In this document: piece after piece, positions 46,233-55,117 of the stretch | How positions within the stretch are numbered: position 1 is the stretch's first letter | Layout of the letters: each line of letters opens with the position of its first letter | DNA from: Rhizobium sp. L51/94 | GTDB taxonomy: Bacteria > Pseudomonadota > Alphaproteobacteria > Rhizobiales > Rhizobiaceae | Length of the DNA: 64,000 bases | Reading direction: 5' to 3' | Assembly (NCBI RefSeq): GCF_019355555.1 | Contig: NZ_CP072141.1 | Span: 1,606,001 to 1,670,000, forward strand | Program-made: the position numbers and the translations under genes | The notes under the pieces: model-generated | What the model was told of the DNA's origin: nothing | Seen by the model: only the letters and a program-made list of their open reading frames with translations | Databases searched by the model: none

Positions 46233-46375
46233 CGGTGGCTCCAGCGGCAGGGGATGCCCGTGCATCCCGATGTCTGACCTTGATTAAATTCCTATCGCAG
46301 CAATGAGAACAATGCAAGAACAAAATGCGGAAAACTGCGCTGGTATTCGATTATGCACCGCACTATAAACGAGCG

Positions 46376-46897
46376 ATGTTGACAGTCATAATCGAATGCC
46401 GGGACCAGGAACCCGAATTGGCGCAGACACTTGCGTCCCTCGTCGCGGGTGCGATCGAGGGCCTGGTCTGTGACGTCGTGGTTCTCGACCATGGCTCAAG
46501 CGATGGCACCGAGCGCGTTGCCGATGCCGCCGGCTGCCGCTATCATACCGAATGGGATATCGGCGAAATCCTGCGCTCCGCACGCGGCGAATGGCTGCTG
46601 CTGGTGGAGCCCGGCGCGCGCCCGCAGGCCGGCTGGATAGACGAGATCGGCGAGTATATGGCGCTGAACAAGTTGCCCGCCCGCTTCACCGCCTCGCGTG
46701 GATACAGGCGGCCGTTGCTGCAGCGCATCGGCCGGGCGGTGTCGCCGCTGGAGTTCGGCTTCCTCATTTCAAAGGCGCAAGCTCTGGCCGCTGCCAGAAG
46801 CGGCATGACATTGGCAGAACTTGCCAAGGGCCAGAAGCCCGGAAAGCTGTCGAGCGAGATCATCCCGTCCTGGGTGGCGGCGCGCTCGCTGCGCTGA
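46376..46897 (+). CDS. Short glycosyltransferase family 2-like protein
   Basis: This 173-residue protein has the first half of a GT-A fold: TVIIECRDQEPELAQTLASL, VVVLDHGSSDGTERVADAAG and GEWLLLVEPGARPQAGW. The position of the metal-binding DxD reads VEPGA, and the protein is shorter than usual transferases. It may be inactive or a specialised variant; substrate unknown. The start at 46376 (MLTVIIE) is preferred over the in-frame ATG at 46325. Confidence 0.75.
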   Translation: MLTVIIECRDQEPELAQTLASLVAGAIEGLVCDVVVLDHGSSDGTERVADAAGCRYHTEWDIGEILRSARGEWLLLVEPGARPQAGWIDEIGEYMALNKLPARFTASRGYRRPLLQRIGRAVSPLEFGFLISKAQALAAARSGMTLAELAKGQKPGKLSSEIIPSWVAARSLR

Positions 46898-46914
46898 GCA
46901 CGCAGCCTCTCTGA

Positions 46915-47469
46915 TCAGACGGATTGTCCGCCGCGCTTGAGGTGTTCGTCCAGGCGCGGCATGATCTCGATGAAATTGCACGGCATATGGCGGTAGTCGA
47001 GCTGTGCCTTCAGGATGCCATCCCAGGCATCCTTGCAGGCGCCGGGCGATCCCGGCAGCACGAAGATGAAGGTGGCATTGGCCAGCCCTGCCGTCGCCCT
47101 CGACTGGATCGTCGACGTGCCGATCTTGTCGTAGGAGATGCGATGGAAGACCGCCGAAAAACCCTCCATGCGCTTTTCAAACAGCGGCTCCAGCGCATCC
47201 GGCGTCACGTCGCGGCCGGTAAAGCCGGTGCCGCCGGTGGTGATCACCACATCGACGGCGGGGTCCGTGGTCCAGGCTTCCACGGTAGCGCGGATCTGTG
47301 CGATATCGTCGGGCACTATGGCGCGGGCGGCCAACCAATGGCCGGCGTCTGCAATGCGCCCCACCAGAGTGTCACCGGATTTGTCGTCTTCGGCTGTGCG
47401 GGTGTCGGAGACGGTGAGCACGGCAATGCCGACTGGCACGAAAGGCCGCTGTTGCGTAGAGCCTGTCAT
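46915..47469 (-). CDS. moaB: Molybdenum cofactor biosynthesis protein B
   Basis: The 184-residue protein is of the MogA/MoaB fold, with VLTVSDTRTAEDDKSGD near the N-terminus, VVITTGGTGFTGRDVTPDALEPLF near residue 90 and LPGSPGACKDAW. It adenylates or inserts molybdate into molybdopterin. It overlaps the ispE stop by 4 bases (ATGA), so the two are coupled although unrelated in pathway. Confidence 0.93.
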   Translation of the reverse strand: MTGSTQQRPFVPVGIAVLTVSDTRTAEDDKSGDTLVGRIADAGHWLAARAIVPDDIAQIRATVEAWTTDPAVDVVITTGGTGFTGRDVTPDALEPLFEKRMEGFSAVFHRISYDKIGTSTIQSRATAGLANATFIFVLPGSPGACKDAWDGILKAQLDYRHMPCNFIEIMPRLDEHLKRGGQSV

Positions 47470-48374
47470 CGGAGATCTCCTGCGGTTGTCTGCGTTGCCT
47501 GAAAATACCAGTCCGGCCTGTGGCTGTGAAGCGAAGCGGCCGCAGCCTTGGCTGCATCCGGATCGTCAAACAGGGCAAAACAGCTGGCACCAGAGCCGGA
47601 CATCCTGACGAGCCTGGGTCGTTGCCCGGCCATTAATACCGATAGCTCGCCGATCTCGGGGCAAAGTGCACGCGCCGGCGGCTCTAGATCGTTGCGGAGG
47701 CTGTCGATCACGGAAAGCCACTCGGTGCTACTCTGCAGTTGCCGGTGTTCGAAACCGAACGGTGGATTGTTCTTCTCCGTCAACTGACGAAAAACCGCCG
47801 GTGTCGATACCCCGACCAGAGGGTTGCCGATCAGCAAGCCGAAGGACGGGAAGTCCGGTAGCACGTCGATCTCCTCGCCGATGCCACGGGCGATCAGTGG
47901 CCGGCTCGTCAGACACATCGGCACGTCAGCCCCGAGTTGCAGCGCAAGAGCCTTCAGCTTATCCGGCGTGAGATTGATATTCCAAAGCCGCATCAGCCCG
48001 CGCAAGGCCGCAGCGGCATCGGCCGAGCCGCCACCTATGCCGGAGGCGATGGGCAAGCTTTTCTCGAGATGAATCAGGACCGGCGGTGCACTGCCGCCAG
48101 ATGCCTGCCGCAAAAGATCGCGAGCCCTGATCACGAGGTTGCTAGTGGATTGCTCCTGCGGGCCAAGAGACGTTGCGAACCGTCCGGATATCTCGAACCT
48201 GTCCGCATCGGCGGCGCTGAACCCCAGCCGGTCGCCATGATCGGCAAAAGTCACCAGCATGTCGAGCAGATGGTAACCGTCGTCCCGAAGCCCCGTCACA
48301 TGCAGGGCAAGGTTGATTTTCGCGGGCGCCTCTTCCGTGAGGTCGAAGGCGCCCGCGTCAAAAATCGATGGCAT
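47466..48374 (-). CDS. ispE: 4-diphosphocytidyl-2-C-methyl-D-erythritol kinase
   Basis: The 302-residue GHMP kinase acts in the non-mevalonate isoprenoid pathway. It shows APAKINLALHVTGLRDDGYH at the N-terminus, the ATP motif PIASGIGGGSADAAAALRGL near residue 108 and the C-terminal MSGSGASCFALF. The nearby polyprenyl synthase, which uses isoprenoid units, lies two genes away. Confidence 0.96.
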   Translation of the reverse strand: MPSIFDAGAFDLTEEAPAKINLALHVTGLRDDGYHLLDMLVTFADHGDRLGFSAADADRFEISGRFATSLGPQEQSTSNLVIRARDLLRQASGGSAPPVLIHLEKSLPIASGIGGGSADAAAALRGLMRLWNINLTPDKLKALALQLGADVPMCLTSRPLIARGIGEEIDVLPDFPSFGLLIGNPLVGVSTPAVFRQLTEKNNPPFGFEHRQLQSSTEWLSVIDSLRNDLEPPARALCPEIGELSVLMAGQRPRLVRMSGSGASCFALFDDPDAAKAAAASLHSHRPDWYFQATQTTAGDLR

Positions 48375-48380
48375 CGGTCG

Positions 48381-50216
48381 TCAGGATTTCTTGTCGACTG
48401 GCGGGGTCTCGGCCGGGACTGCTGCCGGCGGCTTGGATTTCTCCGCAGCCTTGGGGTCGTCGAGCGGCGGCAGGCCGTTGGCGATCTTGTCCTTCAGACG
48501 CGGCAGGTCGGCCTCTTCCGGCTTGTAGGTAATCGCCCGGTTCCACTGGTAGACGGCCTCGAGACGACGCCCGACGCGCCAGTATGCATCGCCGAGATGG
48601 TCGTTGACGGTGACATCGCCGGCTTCCAGCTGCACGGCGCGTTCCAGTTCCTTGACCGCATCGTCGAAGCGGTTGAGGCGGAAATAGGCCCAGCCGAGCG
48701 AATCGACGATGTAGCCGTCGTCAGGTCGCGCATCGACAGCCTTCTTGATCATCGCCAGCCCCTCGTCGAGGTTGCGGTTCATGTCGACCCAGGAATAGCC
48801 GAGATAGTTGAGCACCTGCGGCTGGTCGGGGTTTAGCTCGAGCGCCTTCTTGAAGTTCGGCTCGGCAATGTCCCACTTCTTCAGGCGCTCATAAGCGATA
48901 GCGCGCTGGTAGAAGATGTTCCAGTCGGCTTTGGTCGGCACTGGGCCGATGACCTCGACAGCCTTGTCATAGTTGTCGGCCATCGCCTGGTAGTTCTTGG
49001 CCTGAGACAGCACGTTGCCATAGGCAAGGTAGCTGCGGATATCCTTCGGATCGGACTCGATCAGCGACTTCAGGTGCTTGAGCGCATCTTCGGACTTGCC
49101 GCCCTGTGCCAGCGCCAGCCCGAGTTGCAGTTCAGAGATACGGGCCATTGGCGATCCCGGCGGCACCTGCTTGTAGAAGGCGATGGCGCGGTCCATCTGG
49201 TCCTGCTTTTCGGCAATGCCGCCGAGCAGCACCAGCGTGTCCGAGCTCTTCGGGTCCAGCGCATTCGCCGTCTCGAGGTACAGCGATACCACGTCTTCGG
49301 CGCCATCGCGGTTTAGCGCGGCGGCAACGGAGAACAGCACGGATGCGGCCCCCTGCGAGGCGTTGGTCACGGCCTGCTCCGGCTTTTCACCCTTGCCGAT
49401 GCTGTCACGCAGCGCGTTCAGCGGCGCAAAATTGCTGATCATGCTGTCGCCGACGGAGATTGCGTCCAGCGCCTTCTGCTTGTTGCCTTCCTTGGCTTCG
49501 AGCGAGGCAAGCGCCATGACGGCGCGCATGTAGGTGTCCGGTGCCGTGGCGCCGCCGTCCTTGTCGAGCACGGCGCTGTTGAGGTGCGTGCGAGCCGATT
49601 TGGTATCGCCGATGACAAGGGCGATGGTGCCGGCCTGGTAGTTCTTGAAGATGTCGAACCAGTTCGGCCCCTGCATCTTGTCGACCATCGCCAGCGCTTC
49701 CTTGCCGCGTCCGGCGCCGACCTGCGCCCAGGCGGCAAGCAGCCCGTTCATCATCCGGTCGAGGTCGTTCGGGCCGGTGTATTTGAGGATAGCCTGGGCT
49801 GCGCTGTAATCGTGGCGGCGCATGGCGTCCATGCCGCGCACGATTGTGGTGATCCGCTCGACCGTCGGGTCGGACTTCAGTTCGTTGGCATATTTGACGC
49901 CTTCGTCGATATTGCCGTTGAGCAGCAGCGAAATCATCAGGCGTTGGCGGATTTCCGGGTTGCCCGGCTCGATCATCAGCGCCTTTTTGTAGAGCGCTAT
50001 GGCGTTGATGTAGTCATGGTCGACATCGGCCGTGCGGGCGGCAAGAAAGGCGCCGGAAAAGGTATCGACGCGGTCCGGCTCGAAGGTCACCGTATCGCTC
50101 GCATCCACTGCCTTCTTGGACGCATCCTCAGCGTGCAGCACGTTGATCGCAGTCACCGAAATGAACGCGGCGAGAGCTGCGCTCGAAAGCAAACGAATGG
50201 CAAGTGTTTGCCGCAT
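48381..50216 (-). CDS. Exported tetratricopeptide repeat protein
   Basis: The 611-residue protein has a signal peptide (LAIRLLSSAALAAFISVTAINVLHA) and a long array of TPR helices. The last repeats are clear (AIAYERLKKWDIAEPNFKKALELNPDQPQVLNYLGY and SLGWAYFRLNRFDDAVKELERAVQLE). It ends with a Pro/Lys-rich tail. It is expected to be periplasmic or envelope-bound, acting as a protein scaffold. Start at 50216 (MRQTLAIR) gives the best signal peptide. Specific function unknown. Confidence 0.87.
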   Translation of the reverse strand: MRQTLAIRLLSSAALAAFISVTAINVLHAEDASKKAVDASDTVTFEPDRVDTFSGAFLAARTADVDHDYINAIALYKKALMIEPGNPEIRQRLMISLLLNGNIDEGVKYANELKSDPTVERITTIVRGMDAMRRHDYSAAQAILKYTGPNDLDRMMNGLLAAWAQVGAGRGKEALAMVDKMQGPNWFDIFKNYQAGTIALVIGDTKSARTHLNSAVLDKDGGATAPDTYMRAVMALASLEAKEGNKQKALDAISVGDSMISNFAPLNALRDSIGKGEKPEQAVTNASQGAASVLFSVAAALNRDGAEDVVSLYLETANALDPKSSDTLVLLGGIAEKQDQMDRAIAFYKQVPPGSPMARISELQLGLALAQGGKSEDALKHLKSLIESDPKDIRSYLAYGNVLSQAKNYQAMADNYDKAVEVIGPVPTKADWNIFYQRAIAYERLKKWDIAEPNFKKALELNPDQPQVLNYLGYSWVDMNRNLDEGLAMIKKAVDARPDDGYIVDSLGWAYFRLNRFDDAVKELERAVQLEAGDVTVNDHLGDAYWRVGRRLEAVYQWNRAITYKPEEADLPRLKDKIANGLPPLDDPKAAEKSKPPAAVPAETPPVDKKS

Positions 50217-50335
50217 TAGAGAACCTTTCTTGGAGGGCAACCGGAAGCCGGTCGCGCCATGCATTCTTTCAGCACTGATTCACAACAGGATGGCTTTTTT
50301 GAAGCGGCCCCGCAAGAAATACAGCTCGTCGCTTG

Positions 50336-51352
50336 TCAGTTAACGCGCTCGATGCAGAAGTCGATGACTTCCATCAGGGCCGATTTGCCGGGGCTGTCCG
50401 GCAACGGTGCCAGGGCATCTCGCGCAATCGTGCCGTAGTGGACGGCCCGTCCGATGGTGTCGTTGAGGGCGCCGTACTTGGTGATCAAACCCAAGGCCTT
50501 TTCGAGATTGGCGTCGCTGCTGTTGCCGTTCTCTATGGCGTCGCGCCAGAAGGCACGCTCTTCCTCGGTGCCCCGGCGATAGGCGAGGATGACCGGCAGG
50601 GTGATCTTGCCCTCGCGAAAATCGTCGCCGACATTCTTGCCGAGATCGACGGCCTTGCCACCATAGTCGAGCACATCGTCAACCAGCTGGAAGGCGAGAC
50701 CAAGATTGGTCCCGTAGGATTTCAACGCATTGCGGCCGGATTTGCCGCCATTTGCAACGATCGGCCCGACTTCCGCAGCCGCTGCAAAAAGCGCCGCCGT
50801 CTTGGCGCGGATGACCGAGAGATAGTCGTCCTCGGTGGTCTCCATGTTCTTGGCGACCGACAGCTGCAGGACTTCGCCCTCGGCAATGACACAGGCCGCC
50901 GTCGACAGCACATCGAGCGCTTCCAGCGATCCGACATCCACCATCATACGAAATGCCTGGCCGAGCAGGAAGTCGCCGACCAGCACGCTCGCCTGGTTGC
51001 CCCAGATCATGCGGGCCGTGGAGCGGCCACGGCGCAAGTCGCTCTCGTCGACCACGTCGTCATGCAGCAGCGTTGCCGTATGCATGAACTCGACAGAGGT
51101 CGCCAGCTTGACGTGGTTTTCGCCCTTGTAGCCAAAAAGCGCTGCAGAGGCGAGCGTCAGCATCGGCCGCAAACGCTTGCCGCCGGAGGAAATCAGATGC
51201 TCCGCGACCTCCGGGATCATCTGCACATCGGATCCAGCCTTGGAAAGGATCAACTGGTTGACACGCTCCATATCTGCCTTGGTCAGGTCGACCAGCGGCT
51301 TGACGGAGGCCAGTCTGTTTTTGCTTTCTTCAAGCGGTATCACGACGCCCAA
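50336..51352 (-). CDS. ispB: Polyprenyl (octaprenyl/decaprenyl) diphosphate synthase
   Basis: The 338-residue trans-prenyltransferase makes the side chain of ubiquinone. The first Asp-rich motif is LLHDDVVDESDLRRG near residue 95 and the second is QLVDDVLDYGG near 222, with GGKRLRPML upstream. Alphaproteobacteria usually make ubiquinone-10, so decaprenyl product is likely, but chain length cannot be read here. The start is a non-ATG codon: TTG at 51352 or GTG at 51343. The minus-strand frame stays open to 51466. Confidence 0.93.
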   Translation of the reverse strand: MGVVIPLEESKNRLASVKPLVDLTKADMERVNQLILSKAGSDVQMIPEVAEHLISSGGKRLRPMLTLASAALFGYKGENHVKLATSVEFMHTATLLHDDVVDESDLRRGRSTARMIWGNQASVLVGDFLLGQAFRMMVDVGSLEALDVLSTAACVIAEGEVLQLSVAKNMETTEDDYLSVIRAKTAALFAAAAEVGPIVANGGKSGRNALKSYGTNLGLAFQLVDDVLDYGGKAVDLGKNVGDDFREGKITLPVILAYRRGTEEERAFWRDAIENGNSSDANLEKALGLITKYGALNDTIGRAVHYGTIARDALAPLPDSPGKSALMEVIDFCIERVN

Positions 51353-51460
51353 CGTCCCGAACTCCTGTTCATTTTGTGAAAACGACAATAAGAAGGGGCA
51401 GGGGACGCGGCAAGGGGCGAATTGTCCGGTCGCGCAAAATTGACAGGAAACGCCAGGTTC

Positions 51461-51691
51461 ATGCACGAATTGATACGCACCAACGATCCCGTCACGCTTT
51501 CATTCGCCGAAAGCCTGATGAAGGATGCGGGTATCCGCTGCATGGTTGCCGATGAGGCAATGAGCATTCTCGAAGGCTCGCTCGGCATGTTGCCGCGTCG
51601 CTTCTTGGTCGACGGGGACCGCGCCATCGAGGCCCGCCGCATCCTGATAGACGCCGGCCTTGGCGACGAGTTGCGCGCCGAGCGGCGCTGA
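51461..51691 (+). CDS. DUF2007 domain protein (putative signal transducing protein)
   Basis: A 76-residue soluble protein with the DUF2007 pattern: ELIRTNDPVTLSFAESLMKDAGIRCMVADE and FLVDGDRAIEARRILIDAG, given in pieces. The fold resembles small PII-like or GlnB-like domains. Function is unknown. It precedes the methyltransferase by 8 bases, so the two are cotranscribed, and it is divergent from ispB. Confidence 0.85.
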   Translation: MHELIRTNDPVTLSFAESLMKDAGIRCMVADEAMSILEGSLGMLPRRFLVDGDRAIEARRILIDAGLGDELRAERR

Positions 51692-51699
51692 GAGCGGCG

Positions 51700-52473
51700 A
51701 TGAACGAACCCGGCGAAACCATCGACGCTTTTCATCGCGGCGCGTTCCATATCGTCCAGCCGAAGGGTCGGGGACATCGCTCCGGCATGGATGCCATGCT
51801 GCTAGCCTCACTCGTTGACGACAGCCGCGCCATCAGGGTTGCCGATCTCGGCGCCGGTGCCGGCGCTGCCGGTTTTGCCGTTGCCTCACGCCTCGAGCGT
51901 GCCGAGGTCACACTATTCGAACGCTCTCAGGAAATGGTCGAGTTTGCCGAAAAGAGCCTCGCGCTATCCGAAAACAGCCGTTTTGCCGGCCGGATATCGG
52001 TCGTCAGTGCCGATGTCACGCTGACAGGCAAGCGACGCAATGCTGTGGGCCTTGCCGACAACAAATTTGACCACGTCATCATGAACCCGCCCTTCAACGA
52101 CGGCAGCGATCGGCTGACGCCCGACCCCCTCAGGGCGGAGGCGCATGCCATGACGGAAGGCCTTTTCGAGACCTGGCTGCGCACAGCCAGCGCCATCCTG
52201 GTCCCTGGCGGCCAGCTTTCGCTGATTGCCCGTCCGGAATCGATGGGCGAGATCATTGCTGCCTGCGGCCGGCGTTTCGGCGGGATCGAGATCACCGCCA
52301 TCCACCCGCGCAACGGCGAAAGTGCGGTGCGGATCCTGGCGACCGCTATCAAGGGATCGAGGGCCCGCCTGGCGCTGCGCTATCCGCTCGTCATGCACGA
52401 GGAAGGCAGCAACCAGTTCATGCCTTTCGTCGACGACCTCAACAACGGACGCATTGCCTATCGTCGACGGTAA
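51700..52473 (+). CDS. SAM-dependent methyltransferase, TrmN6/YfiC-like
   Basis: This 257-residue protein has SAM motif I (VADLGAGAGAAGFAVASRL near residue 45), the acidic motif TLFERSQEM and the N6-adenine motif NPPF (VIMNPPFNDGSD near 128). This is typical of tRNA1(Val) A37-N6 methyltransferase relatives. An RF or rRNA substrate cannot be excluded. It is 8 bases after DUF2007. Confidence 0.88.
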   Translation: MNEPGETIDAFHRGAFHIVQPKGRGHRSGMDAMLLASLVDDSRAIRVADLGAGAGAAGFAVASRLERAEVTLFERSQEMVEFAEKSLALSENSRFAGRISVVSADVTLTGKRRNAVGLADNKFDHVIMNPPFNDGSDRLTPDPLRAEAHAMTEGLFETWLRTASAILVPGGQLSLIARPESMGEIIAACGRRFGGIEITAIHPRNGESAVRILATAIKGSRARLALRYPLVMHEEGSNQFMPFVDDLNNGRIAYRRR

Positions 52474-52537
52474 CGGGTCTTTCTTTGTTTTCACGCATTT
52501 CCGGACGCAAAACCGCTCAGCGCGTTTGCTGGAATTA

Positions 52538-53875
52538 CTAGAAGAAGATGTCTCCCAGTAGCTTGATGTTCAGAAGGGCAATGGCGAAGGCAATCAGGTA
52601 GGCAATTGCACTCAGCCAGCGCGGAGCCACCAGGGCACCCATCTTCGCCTTGTCGGAGGTAAACATCACCAGAGGGAAGACGGCGAAGGAAAGCTGCAGG
52701 CTGAGCACCACCTGGGTCAGGATCAGCAGTTCCGACGTACCCTCGTCGCCGAACCAGATGGTGACGATAGAGGCCGGGATGATGGCCAGACCGCGCGTCA
52801 CTGCCCGGCGGATCCACGGCTTCAGCCTGATCTGCAGAAAGCCTTCCATGACGATCTGGCCTGCCAGCGTCGCGGTCACCGTCGAATTGATGCCGCAGCA
52901 GAGAAGAGCAATGCCGAACAGGGTCGGCGCAATCGCCATGCCCAGCAGTGGCGCCAGCAGCGAGCTCGCATCGCCGAGTTCGACCACGTCGGTCTTGCCG
53001 TGGGCATGGAAGGCGGCAGCGGCAAGGATGAGGATCGCAGCGTTGATCAGCAGCGCAAATGTCAGCGCCACCGTCGAGTCTATCGTTGCAAACGTCAGCG
53101 CCTCGCGCTTTTCCGGCAGGGTCTTCCCGTATTTGCGGGTCTGTACGATGCCTGAATGCAGATAGAGATTGTGCGGCATGACGGTCGCCCCGAGGATGCC
53201 GAGTGCCAGGTACAACATTTCCGGATTACGGACTATGTCTGTGGTCGGCAGGAAGCCACGGATGACGCCGCCCCAATCCGGATCGGCAAGGGCGATCTGG
53301 AAGGCGAAGCAGCAGGCGATGACGCCAAGCAGGGTAATGATCAGTGCCTCGATCCAGCGGAAACCGAGCCGCTGCAGATAGAGAATGAGAAATACGTCGA
53401 GCGCCGTCAGCAGCACGCCCAGTTCCAGCGGCATGCCGAAGATCAGGTTGAGCCCGATGGCGGTACCGATGACTTCAGCGATATCGGTGGCGATGATGGC
53501 GATTTCGGCGAGTGCCCAGAGCGGTACCGCGACATAGCGCGGAAATGCATCGCGACAGGCCTGCGCCAGGTCGCGGCCGCTGGCGATGGCGAGCCGGGCG
53601 CACAGAGCCTGCAGCACGATGGCCATCAGGTTGGACAGAAGCGCCACCGAGAGAAGCGCATAGCCGAATTTCGAGCCGCCCGCGAGCGAAGTCGCCCAGT
53701 TGCCGGGGTCCATGTAGCCGACCGCCACCAGGTAGCCCGGCCCGGCAAACGCCATCATCCGGCGCAGCTTCGATCCGCTCTTCTGGGTGTCCACCGAACC
53801 ATGCACGTCGGCAAGGCTGAGGTCGAGGCTGTCCTGCCGCCAGCCGGCATCGGTTTTCGGTTTGATCGCGTCCAT
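52538..53875 (-). CDS. mntH: Nramp family Mn2+/divalent metal transporter
   Basis: The 445-residue inner-membrane proton symporter has about 11 helices. The metal-site motifs are DPGNW in helix 1 ([11 protein letters not shown]) and MPHNLYLHS in helix 6. The ATG at 53875 has GAGG upstream; a TTG eight codons earlier is possible. A Fur/Mur-type palindrome lies about 45 bases upstream, consistent with manganese-dependent repression. Manganese is the likely main substrate, as for other rhizobial MntH. Confidence 0.94.
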   Translation of the reverse strand: MDAIKPKTDAGWRQDSLDLSLADVHGSVDTQKSGSKLRRMMAFAGPGYLVAVGYMDPGNWATSLAGGSKFGYALLSVALLSNLMAIVLQALCARLAIASGRDLAQACRDAFPRYVAVPLWALAEIAIIATDIAEVIGTAIGLNLIFGMPLELGVLLTALDVFLILYLQRLGFRWIEALIITLLGVIACCFAFQIALADPDWGGVIRGFLPTTDIVRNPEMLYLALGILGATVMPHNLYLHSGIVQTRKYGKTLPEKREALTFATIDSTVALTFALLINAAILILAAAAFHAHGKTDVVELGDASSLLAPLLGMAIAPTLFGIALLCCGINSTVTATLAGQIVMEGFLQIRLKPWIRRAVTRGLAIIPASIVTIWFGDEGTSELLILTQVVLSLQLSFAVFPLVMFTSDKAKMGALVAPRWLSAIAYLIAFAIALLNIKLLGDIFF

Positions 53876-54221
53876 GGTGTCCTCGTCTGTATGCTGCAAT
53901 GCAAGACTAGTTGTTTAGAATGATAATGCAAGTCATTCGCAACAAGAAATTTATGTGACGAGAAAATTTGCCGTGGCGGGGTCATTTGCGGCAGCAGAGC
54001 GATGTGATGGTCAGGCTGATCGGGGGCGGAGGGATAGCGCGCGCATCGGCTTCGGTGGGCGCGGCGCGTGGTGCGATAACGCCGGATAACAGCGCTACAA
54101 GGCCATAAATCGTGTCGGTATTCAGCTATGGGCAAGATGTTTATATTTATTGTTAATAATTTATACGTCATATATTCGTCATCAAACAGTCATGAAGACG
54201 CGTCCTTGACCCCTGCGCCCC
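53876..54221. other. Divergent region between mntH and the ParA-like gene
   Basis: About 345 bases. The mntH side contains the Fur/Mur-like site. Bases 54110-54190 are markedly AT-rich and probably hold the promoter of the ParA-like gene. No coding frame with support was seen. Confidence 0.45.
53918..53938 (-). promoter_or_regulatory. Candidate Mur/Fur box upstream of mntH
   Basis: An imperfect palindrome gaatga-N9-tcattc (53918-53923 and 53933-53938) includes gataatgcaagtcattcgc (53922-53940). That stretch agrees with the 19-base Fur consensus GATAATGATAATCATTATC at about 14-15 positions. In rhizobia, manganese genes are repressed by the Fur relative Mur at related sites. Assignment is by position and similarity. 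Confidence 0.5.
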
Positions 54222-54938
54222 ATGTTCGCAAGGGTTGGCCGGGAAGGGGCATCTTTGGCAATCATCTGCTTTGCAAATAGCCGGTCGGAAATCGGAGGGC
54301 GCGCTGCCGCTGCCGTAGCGAACGAACTATTGAACGAGGGGTTTGGTGCCGCACTTTACGACTGCCTGGAACGGTTTGCTCTGGAAACCCACCTGCAATT
54401 TCCGCGCGACACATCGGTGCGAAATCCGGTTTGCGGAAGGCAGTTCATCGAGGAGACCAGAGCCCTCGCCCGAACCCATGAACATCTTGTCATCGACCTC
54501 TCCGGTGCCGGGGACCAGATCGCCGCGATCGCCTTTGCCATGGCGGATCTCGTGCTCATTCCCTTCCTCCCCCATCAGCCGGACGCCGCTCCGTTCGTAA
54601 GGACAATCGAGCTCCTCGACATACTCTCCTCCCACCGCTCGCAACCTCTGCGCCGTGCAGTTTTCCTCGCCAGCCACGACAGCATCAGTCCACGCGTGCA
54701 TCTGGAGATTTCCGGCCAACTGATCCGCCGCGGCCTCGCAACATTCCCAGTGTCCTTCCAAGACCCGCCAAAGCAAGTCGTGGCAACCGGCAAAGCGCGA
54801 TGCATCGATCACACTGAAGTCGCTGCCGAGAGCGCCGCATCCCTCCTCAAAGCCGACATCGCACGCTTCAGCCAATACGCCCTCAACGCAGCCCTCCACC
54901 CAAACCACTCCACCACCCGCGCGCTGGCGGCCAGCTGA
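54222..54938 (+). CDS. ParA-like protein lacking the P-loop
   Basis: The 238-residue protein has the layout of a ParA/VirC1-type ATPase. It starts with a hydrophobic strand (LAIICFANSRSEIGGRAAAAVANEL) where ParA has xKGGxGKTT, followed by ALYDCLE. A Walker B-like strand (LVIDLSGAGDQ) and ADLVLIPFLPHQPDA come next. Both P-loop lysines are absent, so ATP hydrolysis is doubtful. A TTG at 54255 would place the start just before the first strand and is a realistic alternative. No parB or parS-like site is seen nearby. Function unknown. Confidence 0.7.
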   Translation: MFARVGREGASLAIICFANSRSEIGGRAAAAVANELLNEGFGAALYDCLERFALETHLQFPRDTSVRNPVCGRQFIEETRALARTHEHLVIDLSGAGDQIAAIAFAMADLVLIPFLPHQPDAAPFVRTIELLDILSSHRSQPLRRAVFLASHDSISPRVHLEISGQLIRRGLATFPVSFQDPPKQVVATGKARCIDHTEVAAESAASLLKADIARFSQYALNAALHPNHSTTRALAAS

Positions 54939-55117
54939 TAAGGCTGGGGCGCGTAAAAGTTACGGATCAATCGCCTAAGTCCGGACCGCGCTACCTACTT
55001 CGCCACGGGAGTAGGAGGCACTTGCGCTACCTTCAGCCTGATTTCATTTTCGCCTAATATCGGGGTGATGCTTGTGGCATGCCGCCTGCCCACTCGTCGT
55101 CCACGAAGGTGATTGCA

